Positions 1-7,696 of a DNA stretch of 15,580 nucleotides are shown here, piece by piece. Every line of letters starts with the position of its first letter. Position 1 is the first letter of the stretch. The stretch is from CALBPI01 sp039700805 (lineage in GTDB: Bacteria; Pseudomonadota; Gammaproteobacteria; Steroidobacterales; Woeseiaceae), in the NCBI GenBank assembly GCA_039700805.1, contig JBCAZE010000067.1:1-15580 (forward strand), written 5' to 3'. The position numbers and the translations under genes were made by a program. The notes beneath the pieces were generated by a model. It was not told the origin of the DNA. It ran no database searches and saw only the letters and a list, made by a program, of their open reading frames with translations.

Positions 1-463
1 GATCCAACGACACCGTCACATAGCGGCTGATAAAGCGACGACACAACCGTCGCAACGCGAGGTACTTTCTGTTGGTGCCCGTTGGGTCTGAATTATCCCA
101 ACCGTGCTCGCCGTGTATCCGCACCGGAACACCCGCCAGTTTTGCAACGATCGACAAATCAACTGTCCCGAGGTTTCGAGTATGCACGATCGCCGGTCGC
201 AATTTTTTTACAAGCCGAAAGAACCGCCAGTAAACAGCAATGTCCTTGCCCGCACGCTTGTGTAACTCGACAACGTCAATATCAGGACGCTGGATACGGG
301 ACTCAAACTCCCCACTCGTCGTCAAACAAACAATCACATGTCGATAAGACTCGTGCGGTAGCTGATTGACCAGATTGACAATCCCGTTTTCCATACCACC
401 CGTCGCAAAGCGGTAAATTACATGCATCACCAACGGACGCGAGTCAATCTCGCGCTTACTCAT
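1..463 (-). CDS. XrtA-system glycosyltransferase, GT4 family (TIGR03088-like), partial
   Basis: The N-terminal 154 residues are visible; the frame stays open through the left window edge, so the C-terminal catalytic half is missing. Translation begins MSKREIDSRPLVMHVIYRF, followed by GGMENGIVNLVNQLP, the glycine-rich first loop and helix of a GT-B glycosyltransferase. Further on are LRPAIVHTRNLGTVD (about residues 88-102) and RIHGEHGWD (about 116-124), which I recognise as signatures of the PEP-CTERM/XrtA-associated glycosyltransferase family TIGR03088. The protein would act at the cytoplasmic membrane face, adding a sugar to the lipid-linked EPS repeat unit; donor and acceptor cannot be read from the sequence. 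Its ATG overlaps the exosortase stop (ATGA, 460-463), so translation is probably coupled. Family assignment is firm; exact sugar is unknown. Confidence 0.9.
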   Translation of the reverse strand, partial: MSKREIDSRPLVMHVIYRFATGGMENGIVNLVNQLPHESYRHVIVCLTTSGEFESRIQRPDIDVVELHKRAGKDIAVYWRFFRLVKKLRPAIVHTRNLGTVDLSIVAKLAGVPVRIHGEHGWDNSDPTGTNRKYLALRRLCRRFISRYVTVSLD

Positions 464-1986
464 TGTGAATGACCTGACAACACACAATCGCTCCGATCAG
501 CCGACACAACACATTCATCGAAACGTTGCGCTTGCTCCGTGAGAAAGTCACTGACCTCGCGCCCGCTCATCGCAGGGTCAAACAGTATCAGTACCATCGA
601 ATCCTGACGCCTGCCGCCACGCAGTCGTCGCCATGCCGTCCGCAACTTAGCAGCAACCGGCGATGCCGTGCTATCCACACCAATCGAATACCACCGCGTC
701 CATATCAATCGCTCATCGTCACGGGATACCGTCTCAATGGGCAGCTCTCCGATACTCTCCAGCGTCACCGTTTCGCGGGAGACGAGTCGCCATGTTGCAT
801 CGATACCGCGATTGTCCCAACCCACCATCTCTACGTCGGGATCCAAACCATCGTAAACGGTATAGATCACATGAATGTCATAGGTGTCGGAGGCGTAACG
901 TGCAACGCGCGACGATCTGAAACCGGTCAATGCAAGATCGAATGACTGATCAGCGGCGAGCGGGCCTCGCCATTCACTATCAAGCGTCGGAAACGCAATG
1001 GCTTGCGGTGACCAGGTGCCGAGCGCCGGCGGTCTGAAAAGAACACCGGGTAAAACAATGAAAACGAGTAGCGCGAGTAAACTCACGGCAGGGGAAAACA
1101 AGACGATCCCCGTCCCCTCATCGGCCGTCGTATTTCCATCGCGACGCTTTCGACGATAACGATTGCTGACCAGCACGATGAGCACAAAGGCCACAAAAAA
1201 TGCGACCCAGCCATAGACGATGTGATCGAACCCCGCGCCATACTCACCCTCGGTGAAATGAACGATTAGCACAATCAGATAGGCGCGAACAACGTTCGCG
1301 ACAATCATGACTGCAGCGGCAAACAAAACAAACAGCGCCTTAGCGTAGACAGAAATATCGAGGGGTTCGGCCAACCAAACTGCCAGCACAATCGTAACAA
1401 TCAGAAACCGAATACCGCTGCACGCTTCGACCACCTCGAAGCTGCCACTCGGCAATGTAAAAAAACGCTCAGTGCGGAATACCGGGATACCGTTTAGATC
1501 AACCATTTTGACGGTTAGATCAGCGGTGATGTCCATCAACGGCGGCACGAGGAATTCGCCAAACGGAATCGCAAAGAAGCAGAAAGCGATTGGAAAGAAT
1601 GCGACTTGGACAACATGCCGACCGAGCATTGTCCACAGCAAGGATACCCAGACAAGATAGAGCGAGAGCTGCTCCAGAAACTGCACACCGATGACGCGCG
1701 TGAACCACAATGACAGCATTGCGCCAACCAAGAACACAACACCGAGCAAAGCCGGTTGCACACGAACGTTATCCAATTGATCGCGGATTCGCCACATAGC
1801 CCATGCCGCCATCGGCAGAACGGCGATACCGTGGGAATACGTGTCAGAGAAGCGCCATACCTCAAGAATGCTAGCCGTGGTTGTCGCAAATGTAAGGCAG
1901 GTTGCGATCAGCACCGCCAGAGTCACACCGAGGATATAGACGCTCGGTGGTAACTTGAGTGCCGACTGTGTCATCAGTCCGCCCAT
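460..1986 (-). CDS. xrtA: Exosortase A (XrtA/EpsH) fused to a C-terminal EpsI domain
   Basis: An integral inner-membrane cysteine transpeptidase-like enzyme that recognises and cleaves PEP-CTERM sorting signals. At 508 residues it has the full XrtA plus EpsI architecture. Residues about 15-275 hold the multi-pass membrane domain. The early DTYSHG motif (48-53) is typical. The proposed catalytic triad is visible: Cys189 in VVEACSGIRF, Arg234 in NVVRAYLIV and His255 in FDHIVYGW. A basic linker (276-283) leads to another hydrophobic segment (about 296-314). The soluble EpsI-like domain (about 320-495) follows, containing EWRGPL, WTRWY and an AKLRTAW segment. The upstream glycosyltransferase ends 5 bases before the start and the next gene overlaps by 4 bases. 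A second in-frame ATG four codons in (1974) is an equally possible start. No PEP-CTERM substrate is encoded in this window. Confidence 0.95.
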   Translation of the reverse strand: MGGLMTQSALKLPPSVYILGVTLAVLIATCLTFATTTASILEVWRFSDTYSHGIAVLPMAAWAMWRIRDQLDNVRVQPALLGVVFLVGAMLSLWFTRVIGVQFLEQLSLYLVWVSLLWTMLGRHVVQVAFFPIAFCFFAIPFGEFLVPPLMDITADLTVKMVDLNGIPVFRTERFFTLPSGSFEVVEACSGIRFLIVTIVLAVWLAEPLDISVYAKALFVLFAAAVMIVANVVRAYLIVLIVHFTEGEYGAGFDHIVYGWVAFFVAFVLIVLVSNRYRRKRRDGNTTADEGTGIVLFSPAVSLLALLVFIVLPGVLFRPPALGTWSPQAIAFPTLDSEWRGPLAADQSFDLALTGFRSSRVARYASDTYDIHVIYTVYDGLDPDVEMVGWDNRGIDATWRLVSRETVTLESIGELPIETVSRDDERLIWTRWYSIGVDSTASPVAAKLRTAWRRLRGGRRQDSMVLILFDPAMSGREVSDFLTEQAQRFDECVVSADRSDCVLSGHSQ

Positions 1987-1991
1987 CCCGA

Positions 1992-3239
1992 CTATAACCC
2001 GATGCTGTCTTGGGACGGTCCGCGCTCGATCAACTTACGGAGATCGCCGAGGTTGCGCTCCCAATTGTAGTACTGCAAGACATACCTTCGCGCTGACGCG
2101 GATTGGTCTGGGTCTTCGGTGGCATCCATGAGTCGACAACAAGCCATCGCCATCTCACTCGCCGTCTCCGCAACCAGCATCGGTGCAGAGTCGGAAGCTT
2201 CAAGGCCTTGCGCCGCTTGAGTCGAACAGACGGTCGGCGTTCCCATCGAGAGGTACTCCAACACTTTGTTCTGAACACCCCTTGCAATGCGCAGCGGCGC
2301 TACTGCCACATCCGCATGCTGCATGTATGGACGAACGTCTTCGACCCGTCCGGTCACGTGAACACCTTCAAGGTCAGCGAGTGCTCTGACCTCAGCAGTC
2401 GGAGATCCACCCACAATCCAGAACTCAGCTTTCGGTCGTTTTGCCCGAATCGCTGGCAAAACATCCCTGGCGAACCAGCTGACGGCCTCCACGTTGGCCC
2501 AATAGTCCATCATACCAACGAACGTTATGACGTCACCGGCCTCCGGATAAGGCGACGGATGCGCGACGGCGGGATCCAAATACTCAGTATCAACGCCATT
2601 TCTGACAGCGTGGTGCCTCGCCGCCGTCTCGGGTGAGATGCGATTAAACAACGTCACTTCGTTCTGAGTCACAAACGTCGACACGGCGAATCGGCCCGCG
2701 ATGTCGCGCTCGTAATCAGCCAGTCGATGCCATTCACGACGATAGACAAGTCGCATCGGTAAACCGGTACGCTCTGCATATTGACGCCACTTGTCAGAAT
2801 CAACGTCAACAAAATCCATAACCGAATGCGATTCCGTAAGGTCACCGACAAACTGTGCCATCGGCGATGAGAAACAGACAACACGGGATATCGAGTGAGC
2901 TCCGATCGTGCGGTCTACCCAGGACTGCATGTTTTTGCTCGCATAGAAAGGAACACTCAACGGCGCGCCGGTTATCAGCGCTGCCAGGCTTCTCACCTTT
3001 CTAATAGTCGGGTTGATGTTGATGACATACTGGGAGGCACAATACTCCCTCAACTCGTCAACGAATGCATTGTCGGCCGGATCGTCGATGAAACAACCAA
3101 GATGAACGCGGTAGTGGCGGGATAGGAACGCCAGCATATTGAACGAACGAATTTTATCGCCCTTGTTCGGTGGGAATGGAATCCTATGAACAAGGAACAG
3201 GAGGTCGGGGCGGGTATCTTTGTTATCGTTACTAGACAC
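1992..3239 (-). CDS. XrtA-system glycosyltransferase, GT4 family (TIGR03087-like)
   Basis: A 415-residue GT-B glycosyltransferase of the PEP-CTERM/XrtA-associated family TIGR03087, predicted to transfer a sugar during EPS repeat-unit assembly at the cytoplasmic membrane. The N-terminal signature LLFLVHRIPFPPNKGDK is at residues 13-29. MDFVDVDSDKW (141-151) and NGVDTEYL (214-221) follow. The C-terminal nucleotide-sugar domain has FVGMMDYWANVEAV (240-253), GRVEDVRPY (297-305) and ARGVQNKVLEYLSMG (319-333), the last supplying the donor-binding glutamate. The start codon is GTG (3237-3239), six bases after the FemAB stop. No nearby in-frame ATG precedes the conserved N-terminus, so GTG is the only sensible start. 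Donor sugar is unknown. Confidence 0.93.
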   Translation of the reverse strand: MSSNDNKDTRPDLLFLVHRIPFPPNKGDKIRSFNMLAFLSRHYRVHLGCFIDDPADNAFVDELREYCASQYVININPTIRKVRSLAALITGAPLSVPFYASKNMQSWVDRTIGAHSISRVVCFSSPMAQFVGDLTESHSVMDFVDVDSDKWRQYAERTGLPMRLVYRREWHRLADYERDIAGRFAVSTFVTQNEVTLFNRISPETAARHHAVRNGVDTEYLDPAVAHPSPYPEAGDVITFVGMMDYWANVEAVSWFARDVLPAIRAKRPKAEFWIVGGSPTAEVRALADLEGVHVTGRVEDVRPYMQHADVAVAPLRIARGVQNKVLEYLSMGTPTVCSTQAAQGLEASDSAPMLVAETASEMAMACCRLMDATEDPDQSASARRYVLQYYNWERNLGDLRKLIERGPSQDSIGL

Positions 3240-3245
3240 AGAACA

Positions 3246-4310
3246 TCAGCCCAGACGTTTGGCCAAATAGGGCCCTACCGCACCAGCAATTGGTAGGGGG
3301 AGTTTCTTCCAGACATTGACAAGGTGTTTGTACTTTGCAGAGTTGGGATCTTTCTCAGGCACTTCGCGTGCATTGATCAGCTTGACCTGATAGTGCATTT
3401 CCGTCGGCTCAAAGCCCCAATGTTTCTTGAAACGGTAAGCGCCGCTATCACGCTGACTGCGACCATAATCGAAAATTTGGATGCCGGCTTCGCGAGCCCT
3501 CTCCATCACGGACCAATACATGAAGTCATTGCCGTAGTATCGTCGCGCGATCGCACCGCCGCCACCGTAATAAGGCAAGATCTCGTCTCGAAAAACAAAA
3601 CTCATCACACTACAAATGATTTGCTTGTCTTTTCGTAACGTCAAAATCTCTGCGTCATCACCAAACTTGTCTTTAATGGCCTGAAGAAAACGTCTACTGA
3701 AAAATGGCGTACCAAGATTGCGCTTACACTCAAGCAACGTGGCGTATAAATCATCAGCCGTTTCGTCAATCGTCACATCAACACCGGCTTTGATACCTTT
3801 TCGCACCATCGCCCGTTGCTTACGTGGTATAGCCGTCAGATTCTCTTCGGGCGTTGGCAGTATCGCCTTGCGGAATGTGACATGGCTAGAAATTGATAAC
3901 CAATCACCCGGCAAAGCCACATCACGGGAACGCATTTCGAGTGTATCAACCTTAAGGGCATCTGCCCTCTCCATGGCTGCCGCGACCAGTGCATCAGCAG
4001 ATGCTTCATCCTCTGCCAATGGGCCACCGTAAACCAAGAACGGACTGGAGATAAGACTATTACCGAATAGCAAGCTCTTCACTTGCGTCAGTGGCAAAAC
4101 ACCGGTGAGACGATCGCCGCGATGACATTGCAAATAGTGTGTTCGGTGGCCGAGCACATCTTCGAAGATCTCACGCCACGCCGACCGGTGAAAAAAAGTC
4201 CCATTCGGATGCGCATAAACAAACGCATCCCAATCTGAGGTTTGGCCATGTGAAAGGTCCGTTACCGACACGGGTTTCCCGCCGGCGGACGCTGATTCGT
4301 GCTTAGTCAT
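3246..4310 (-). CDS. FemAB-family XrtA/PEP-CTERM-associated acyltransferase-like protein (TIGR03019-like)
   Basis: A 354-residue FemAB/GNAT-fold protein. Relatives of this fold transfer amino acids or acyl groups from aminoacyl-tRNA or acyl-CoA. Members in XrtA loci are presumed to modify the EPS or its lipid-linked precursor, but the reaction is not established. Visible landmarks are the N-terminal W-D-AFVYAHPNGTFFHRSAW segment, YYGGGGAIARRYYGND in the centre, and the C-terminal FDYGRSQRDSGAYRFKKHW, GFEP motif typical of the family. I place the start at ATG 4308-4310, five bases after the deacetylase stop. A longer reading from ATG 4355 adds 15 residues that only re-read the end of the deacetylase gene, with no better ribosome binding site. 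The family call is firm, the substrate is not known. Confidence 0.9.
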   Translation of the reverse strand: MTKHESASAGGKPVSVTDLSHGQTSDWDAFVYAHPNGTFFHRSAWREIFEDVLGHRTHYLQCHRGDRLTGVLPLTQVKSLLFGNSLISSPFLVYGGPLAEDEASADALVAAAMERADALKVDTLEMRSRDVALPGDWLSISSHVTFRKAILPTPEENLTAIPRKQRAMVRKGIKAGVDVTIDETADDLYATLLECKRNLGTPFFSRRFLQAIKDKFGDDAEILTLRKDKQIICSVMSFVFRDEILPYYGGGGAIARRYYGNDFMYWSVMERAREAGIQIFDYGRSQRDSGAYRFKKHWGFEPTEMHYQVKLINAREVPEKDPNSAKYKHLVNVWKKLPLPIAGAVGPYLAKRLG

Positions 4311-4315
4311 CGCTA

Positions 4316-5245
4316 TCAAGTCTTGCCGAGATAGATATCGTCCATGCGGCCCCATTTGAAGGCTTTTAGGATCTCAACCAAGCGTGGCTCAAAATACCGC
4401 AAATTCACGTAGTGTCGGAAGCGTGTCTTAAGCGAAATACCCGGGACTCGCGGTTGGTCCGGATCGATCTCCCAGGGGTGAAAATAAAACACTAGGGGCT
4501 GTCGATCATTGCCATTAAGTTTCTTAATCGCGTATTTGAAGTAGCGCACCGGCAAAAGTCGGAAAAAGCCACCACCGGAACACGGAAGGTTTTTTGCGCC
4601 AATGCGTATTGTCGACATTGGTATTTCAAGCAATCGACCGCCATTGACAGTAAACGGTGTGCGTGGTGCGTCAGGCATACCATAGTGATCATGGGATACT
4701 GGATAAATACTTGAACTGTAAACATAGCCGGCACGCTCAAGTAGTGGATGCGACCAAGCGGCTTGCTCAGCAATCGAGAAACTTGGCGCGCGATAGCCTT
4801 TAACTTGCTGCCCCGTCACATCCTCCAATATCGATTTAGTCTTTTTGATGTCCTCAAAAAACGCATCCGGCGTTTGCTCACGCACGCGACGATGATCGTA
4901 GCCGTGACTCGCAATTTCGTGGCCTGCATCGGCCAGTGAACGAATGACAGTTGGAAACTGCTCTGCGATCCATCCGAGAATGAAAAACGTCACCTTCGTG
5001 TCAGCTTCATCGAAGCGCCGCAATAGTACGTCCATATTGCGTTCGAGTCGTGACTCTTGTCGCGCCCAGCTATCCCTGTCGATAGTGTTTTCGAATGCCG
5101 AAACTTGATAGTAGTCTTCAACATCGCAAGTCATTGCATTGACAACGCCAGCGGCGGGGGCTTCGTGTTCCACGCAACTAAACGTTAGTGACTCTTCCAC
5201 CGTTTCGCTATCCGCGTATTGGTATTTCAGATCGGAGGCGTTCAT
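4316..5245 (-). CDS. XrtA-system polysaccharide deacetylase (NodB-type, TIGR03006-like)
   Basis: A 309-residue metal-dependent polysaccharide deacetylase (carbohydrate esterase 4 fold), expected to remove N- or O-acetyl groups from the EPS or its precursor. NodB motifs are complete: DVEDYYQVSAFE (41-52) supplies the acidic motif 1 residues, SHGYDHRRV (113-121) has the H-x3-H metal pair His114/His118, GYRAPSFS (149-156) is motif 3, and FYFHPWEID (252-260) gives the late histidine His255. No signal peptide is seen, as is usual for this subgroup. The protein carries about 35 residues before the conserved NAMTCDVEDYY, more than family members normally have. The start is supported by a TGATG junction with the outer-membrane protein stop (5243-5247). 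In standard loci an ATPase gene separates these two. Confidence 0.93.
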   Translation of the reverse strand: MNASDLKYQYADSETVEESLTFSCVEHEAPAAGVVNAMTCDVEDYYQVSAFENTIDRDSWARQESRLERNMDVLLRRFDEADTKVTFFILGWIAEQFPTVIRSLADAGHEIASHGYDHRRVREQTPDAFFEDIKKTKSILEDVTGQQVKGYRAPSFSIAEQAAWSHPLLERAGYVYSSSIYPVSHDHYGMPDAPRTPFTVNGGRLLEIPMSTIRIGAKNLPCSGGGFFRLLPVRYFKYAIKKLNGNDRQPLVFYFHPWEIDPDQPRVPGISLKTRFRHYVNLRYFEPRLVEILKAFKWGRMDDIYLGKT

Positions 5246-6699
5246 CAGCGCAATGAAACTCTGAATGACAGTCGCGCTTGCTGCTCAGTGAAATCACCAC
5301 CATTCAGCGTTTGACCTTCCACTTCAGTCCGGGAAATACCAGCGACAATCGCAGTACGCTGCGAGAGATTGTAGTTGGCATTCAAACCAATCGTGAAAAT
5401 ATCGCCTTCGGTTTGAAGAATTTCACGGCTGGCTTGCTGAATACGGAGACCGAGCCCTGTTCTCGCACCGAGTGTCCAGTCAGCGCTGAGTTCGACCCCA
5501 CTGAAAGCCTCGTTTCCAAGCTGCAAACCATTCACATCGGACACGTTGGTACGGCGCTCGTCGAACAGCCGCAAACCGACGACGGTTCGCGCTAACTCAA
5601 GACTGGTGCTCCATTCCGCGCGCTTAAGAATAAACGTATCGTCATTGCCAGGCACATCGCCAAAATTGTCAATGAAGTTTGGATCCGTCAGCGGTTGACG
5701 ACCGAAAATATTTTGCCCGCGAGCTTGAGGCTCCTCGCTGTACGTCAAGCGCGTTGTGCCACGGCGCAACCGATAGCTGCCATTCAAGCGCAGTGCATTA
5801 CCAAAACTGCGACGTGCGACGGCAGCCGTTAAGTCTAGTCGCGCATTAGGGACGTACTGAAAACCAACTTCGTAAAAATCGTCCTCCAAGCCACCATCTG
5901 GAAAACCGCCCAATGGCGTCTCCAGACCACCCGATACAAAGGCACGGAGCGTATCGCCGATCCAATATCCAACATTGGCCGTGAATCGTTGGAAGCGGAA
6001 TTCGAAACCCTGATCATAGTCGATGGTTTGATCGATATAGTCGACACCCCACGCGAGGCCCTGTTGACGACTTGCATTGGAGAATCGAAATTGCACATCT
6101 TGTGCCTGTACATCCTGGATTTCCTGACCATTGAGCGTATCGCCATCGAAGCCAAGGTCGACGATTGAATACTGCGCGTATACATCCCCGAAACTAAAGC
6201 TCTGCTCCCAATACGGCCTGATCTCGAACACCTGCGAATCAACCCTGTTTTGGGTGATCGCCACATTCGTGTTGGGAAACTCGCCTTCGAGTGCGCGCAG
6301 TGACTGGAACTGGGCCGCACTAGCAAAAAGATAAAACGCTTCGGGAACCGCTGCCAACGTCATATTCGCATCCAAGACGTTGCGTATATCGTTGAACTCG
6401 CTGCTACCCGCATAAAGATAGGCTTCCGGACGGTACTGGATGCGACCAAACAAACGCTCGCCTTCGGATGTCAGCGTCAGCGTCGGAATAACGGAATAGA
6501 CCAGCTCCGATTCCGCCGCGTCATCCTCAGCCAGGAACAGATTATCGGTGTAGATAAAACCGATGTCCGCTGATGCGTCGAATGACCATTGCTGCGCGTT
6601 AGCCGTATCCGTTCCCGCGAATAAAACTGCTACCAACGACAACCAAACCGACGTGGTCGCTTTGTAATGTTTGTTATGCGACATGTTGCTAATCCTCAT
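5245..6699 (-). CDS. PEP-CTERM/XrtA-associated outer-membrane beta-barrel protein (TIGR03016-like)
   Basis: A 484-residue secreted protein. The signal peptide spans residues 1-35: a basic N-region, a hydrophobic SVWLSLVAVLFAG core and cleavage predicted after TANA, before QQWSFDAS. The mature part is full of alternating polar/hydrophobic strands rich in aromatic residues (for example GRIQYRPEAYLYAGS and ARLSFRVSLR at the end), as expected for an outer-membrane beta-barrel. It fits family TIGR03016 by length, N-terminal pattern (DIGFIYTDNLFLA) and position after the autokinase. A role as the outer-membrane conduit partner for the short Wza-like lipoprotein is inference. Two starts are possible: ATG 6699 preceded by AGGT, and ATG 6684 preceded by a better spaced GAGGA. 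Both keep the signal peptide. Confidence 0.88.
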   Translation of the reverse strand: MRISNMSHNKHYKATTSVWLSLVAVLFAGTDTANAQQWSFDASADIGFIYTDNLFLAEDDAAESELVYSVIPTLTLTSEGERLFGRIQYRPEAYLYAGSSEFNDIRNVLDANMTLAAVPEAFYLFASAAQFQSLRALEGEFPNTNVAITQNRVDSQVFEIRPYWEQSFSFGDVYAQYSIVDLGFDGDTLNGQEIQDVQAQDVQFRFSNASRQQGLAWGVDYIDQTIDYDQGFEFRFQRFTANVGYWIGDTLRAFVSGGLETPLGGFPDGGLEDDFYEVGFQYVPNARLDLTAAVARRSFGNALRLNGSYRLRRGTTRLTYSEEPQARGQNIFGRQPLTDPNFIDNFGDVPGNDDTFILKRAEWSTSLELARTVVGLRLFDERRTNVSDVNGLQLGNEAFSGVELSADWTLGARTGLGLRIQQASREILQTEGDIFTIGLNANYNLSQRTAIVAGISRTEVEGQTLNGGDFTEQQARLSFRVSLR

Positions 6700-6734
6700 C
6701 GACTACCTAATGATGCTACTGCCTTATGGCAGCG

Positions 6735-7691
6735 TTATTTCCCATAACCGTAACCATAATACTGACCACCGTAGCCTCCCGCGGTGCTGATGCGCGACTT
6801 GTTGAGTATCGCGTTCACGGGTTTGCTGCGATCGATCGACTCAAGCACCTCGAGAAACTGCTCGTGTGACGTCTCTCCCGCTTCGACAACCAGACAAAGC
6901 TGCCCAACATGGTCAGTCAATGCCTGAGCTTCTGTCGTCAACAGTAATGGTGGCGTATCAACAATAACCACGCTCTGGGAGAAGTTGTGCGAAAGCGACC
7001 GTACAAATTTCCGCATGCGTTTACTCGCGAGTAATTCAGTCGAGTTGGGCCGCAACGAACCGGCAGGAATCGTGAGGATGCCTTCTTCGCCGACCTTCAC
7101 AAGAATATCGTCGATCGACGACGCGTCATCCTCAAGGTAATCGGTTAGACCGATGCGGTCATCAATACCGAATGCTCTCGACACAGTCGGCTTGAGGACG
7201 TCAGCATCGACAAGTACTGCTGTGATGTCCTTTTCCTTGGCAATCGATAGCGCCAATGAATAGCTGCAAAAAGATTTGCCGGCACCCGGCAGCGGACTCG
7301 AGATCATGACAACGTTCGCGTTTTCTTCACGTGTTTCAAGCTTCGAGAAGGCGTTAGCGATGATCGGGCGCTTGATCTGTCGGTATGACGAAGCCGTCGC
7401 TTCATTGTCAGCATCCGACAACCTGAGCCCATATTCCTCAAGTAGCTCAGGCACCCAATCAATGTGCGCCTCGGGGATTGTTACCCTGGGCAGGCTTGCC
7501 GTCTCATTGACCTCAGGCATAATGATGCCGGCACCCTTTTTTGGCGACTCGGGCGACTGCCGCTCATAGCCGCTATCGTACGCGGCATCATCTTCTCTGT
7601 ACGCGCGCTGACGGCGTGCTTTCTCCCGTTCTGATATCGCCTCTGAGCGTCCCTCGCGAATGCGTCTAAGCGCTTTTTGAACTTTACTCAC
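6735..7691 (-). CDS. XrtA-associated tyrosine autokinase (BY-kinase, CpsD/CapB type, TIGR03018-like)
   Basis: A 318-residue cytoplasmic P-loop protein of the bacterial tyrosine kinase family that works with the adjacent Wzz-like protein to control EPS chain length. The Walker A box SSPLPGAGKSF is at 131-141 (Lys139), Walker A-prime VLVDADVLKP at 159-168 and Walker B VVIVDTPPLL at 241-250. The C-terminus is a tyrosine cluster (Tyr307, 311, 312, 314, 316) suited to autophosphorylation. A charged N-terminal region (about 1-50) precedes the domain and has MSKVQKALRRIREGR, similar to other XrtA-locus kinases. The start codon is GTG (7689-7691), five bases after the stop of the chain-length gene; the next in-frame ATG is codon 58, too far in. 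Separate Wzz and kinase polypeptides resemble the CpsC/CpsD arrangement rather than fused Wzc. Confidence 0.93.
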   Translation of the reverse strand: MSKVQKALRRIREGRSEAISEREKARRQRAYREDDAAYDSGYERQSPESPKKGAGIIMPEVNETASLPRVTIPEAHIDWVPELLEEYGLRLSDADNEATASSYRQIKRPIIANAFSKLETREENANVVMISSPLPGAGKSFCSYSLALSIAKEKDITAVLVDADVLKPTVSRAFGIDDRIGLTDYLEDDASSIDDILVKVGEEGILTIPAGSLRPNSTELLASKRMRKFVRSLSHNFSQSVVIVDTPPLLLTTEAQALTDHVGQLCLVVEAGETSHEQFLEVLESIDRSKPVNAILNKSRISTAGGYGGQYYGYGYGK

Positions 7692-7696
7692 TCTGA

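Noticed and set aside
2103..2636. A 177-codon plus-strand open frame.
   Set aside because: It is antisense to the glycosyltransferase with full-length family motifs, and its own translation has no recognisable features.
4311..4355. The upstream ATG (4355) extending the FemAB-like protein by 15 residues.
   Set aside because: It lies inside the deacetylase coding region with no ribosome binding site, while ATG 4310 sits five bases after the deacetylase stop.
5835..6326. A 163-codon minus-strand open frame.
   Set aside because: It is an alternative frame within the outer-membrane protein gene; composition is rich in Arg/Ser and lacks any signal or domain.
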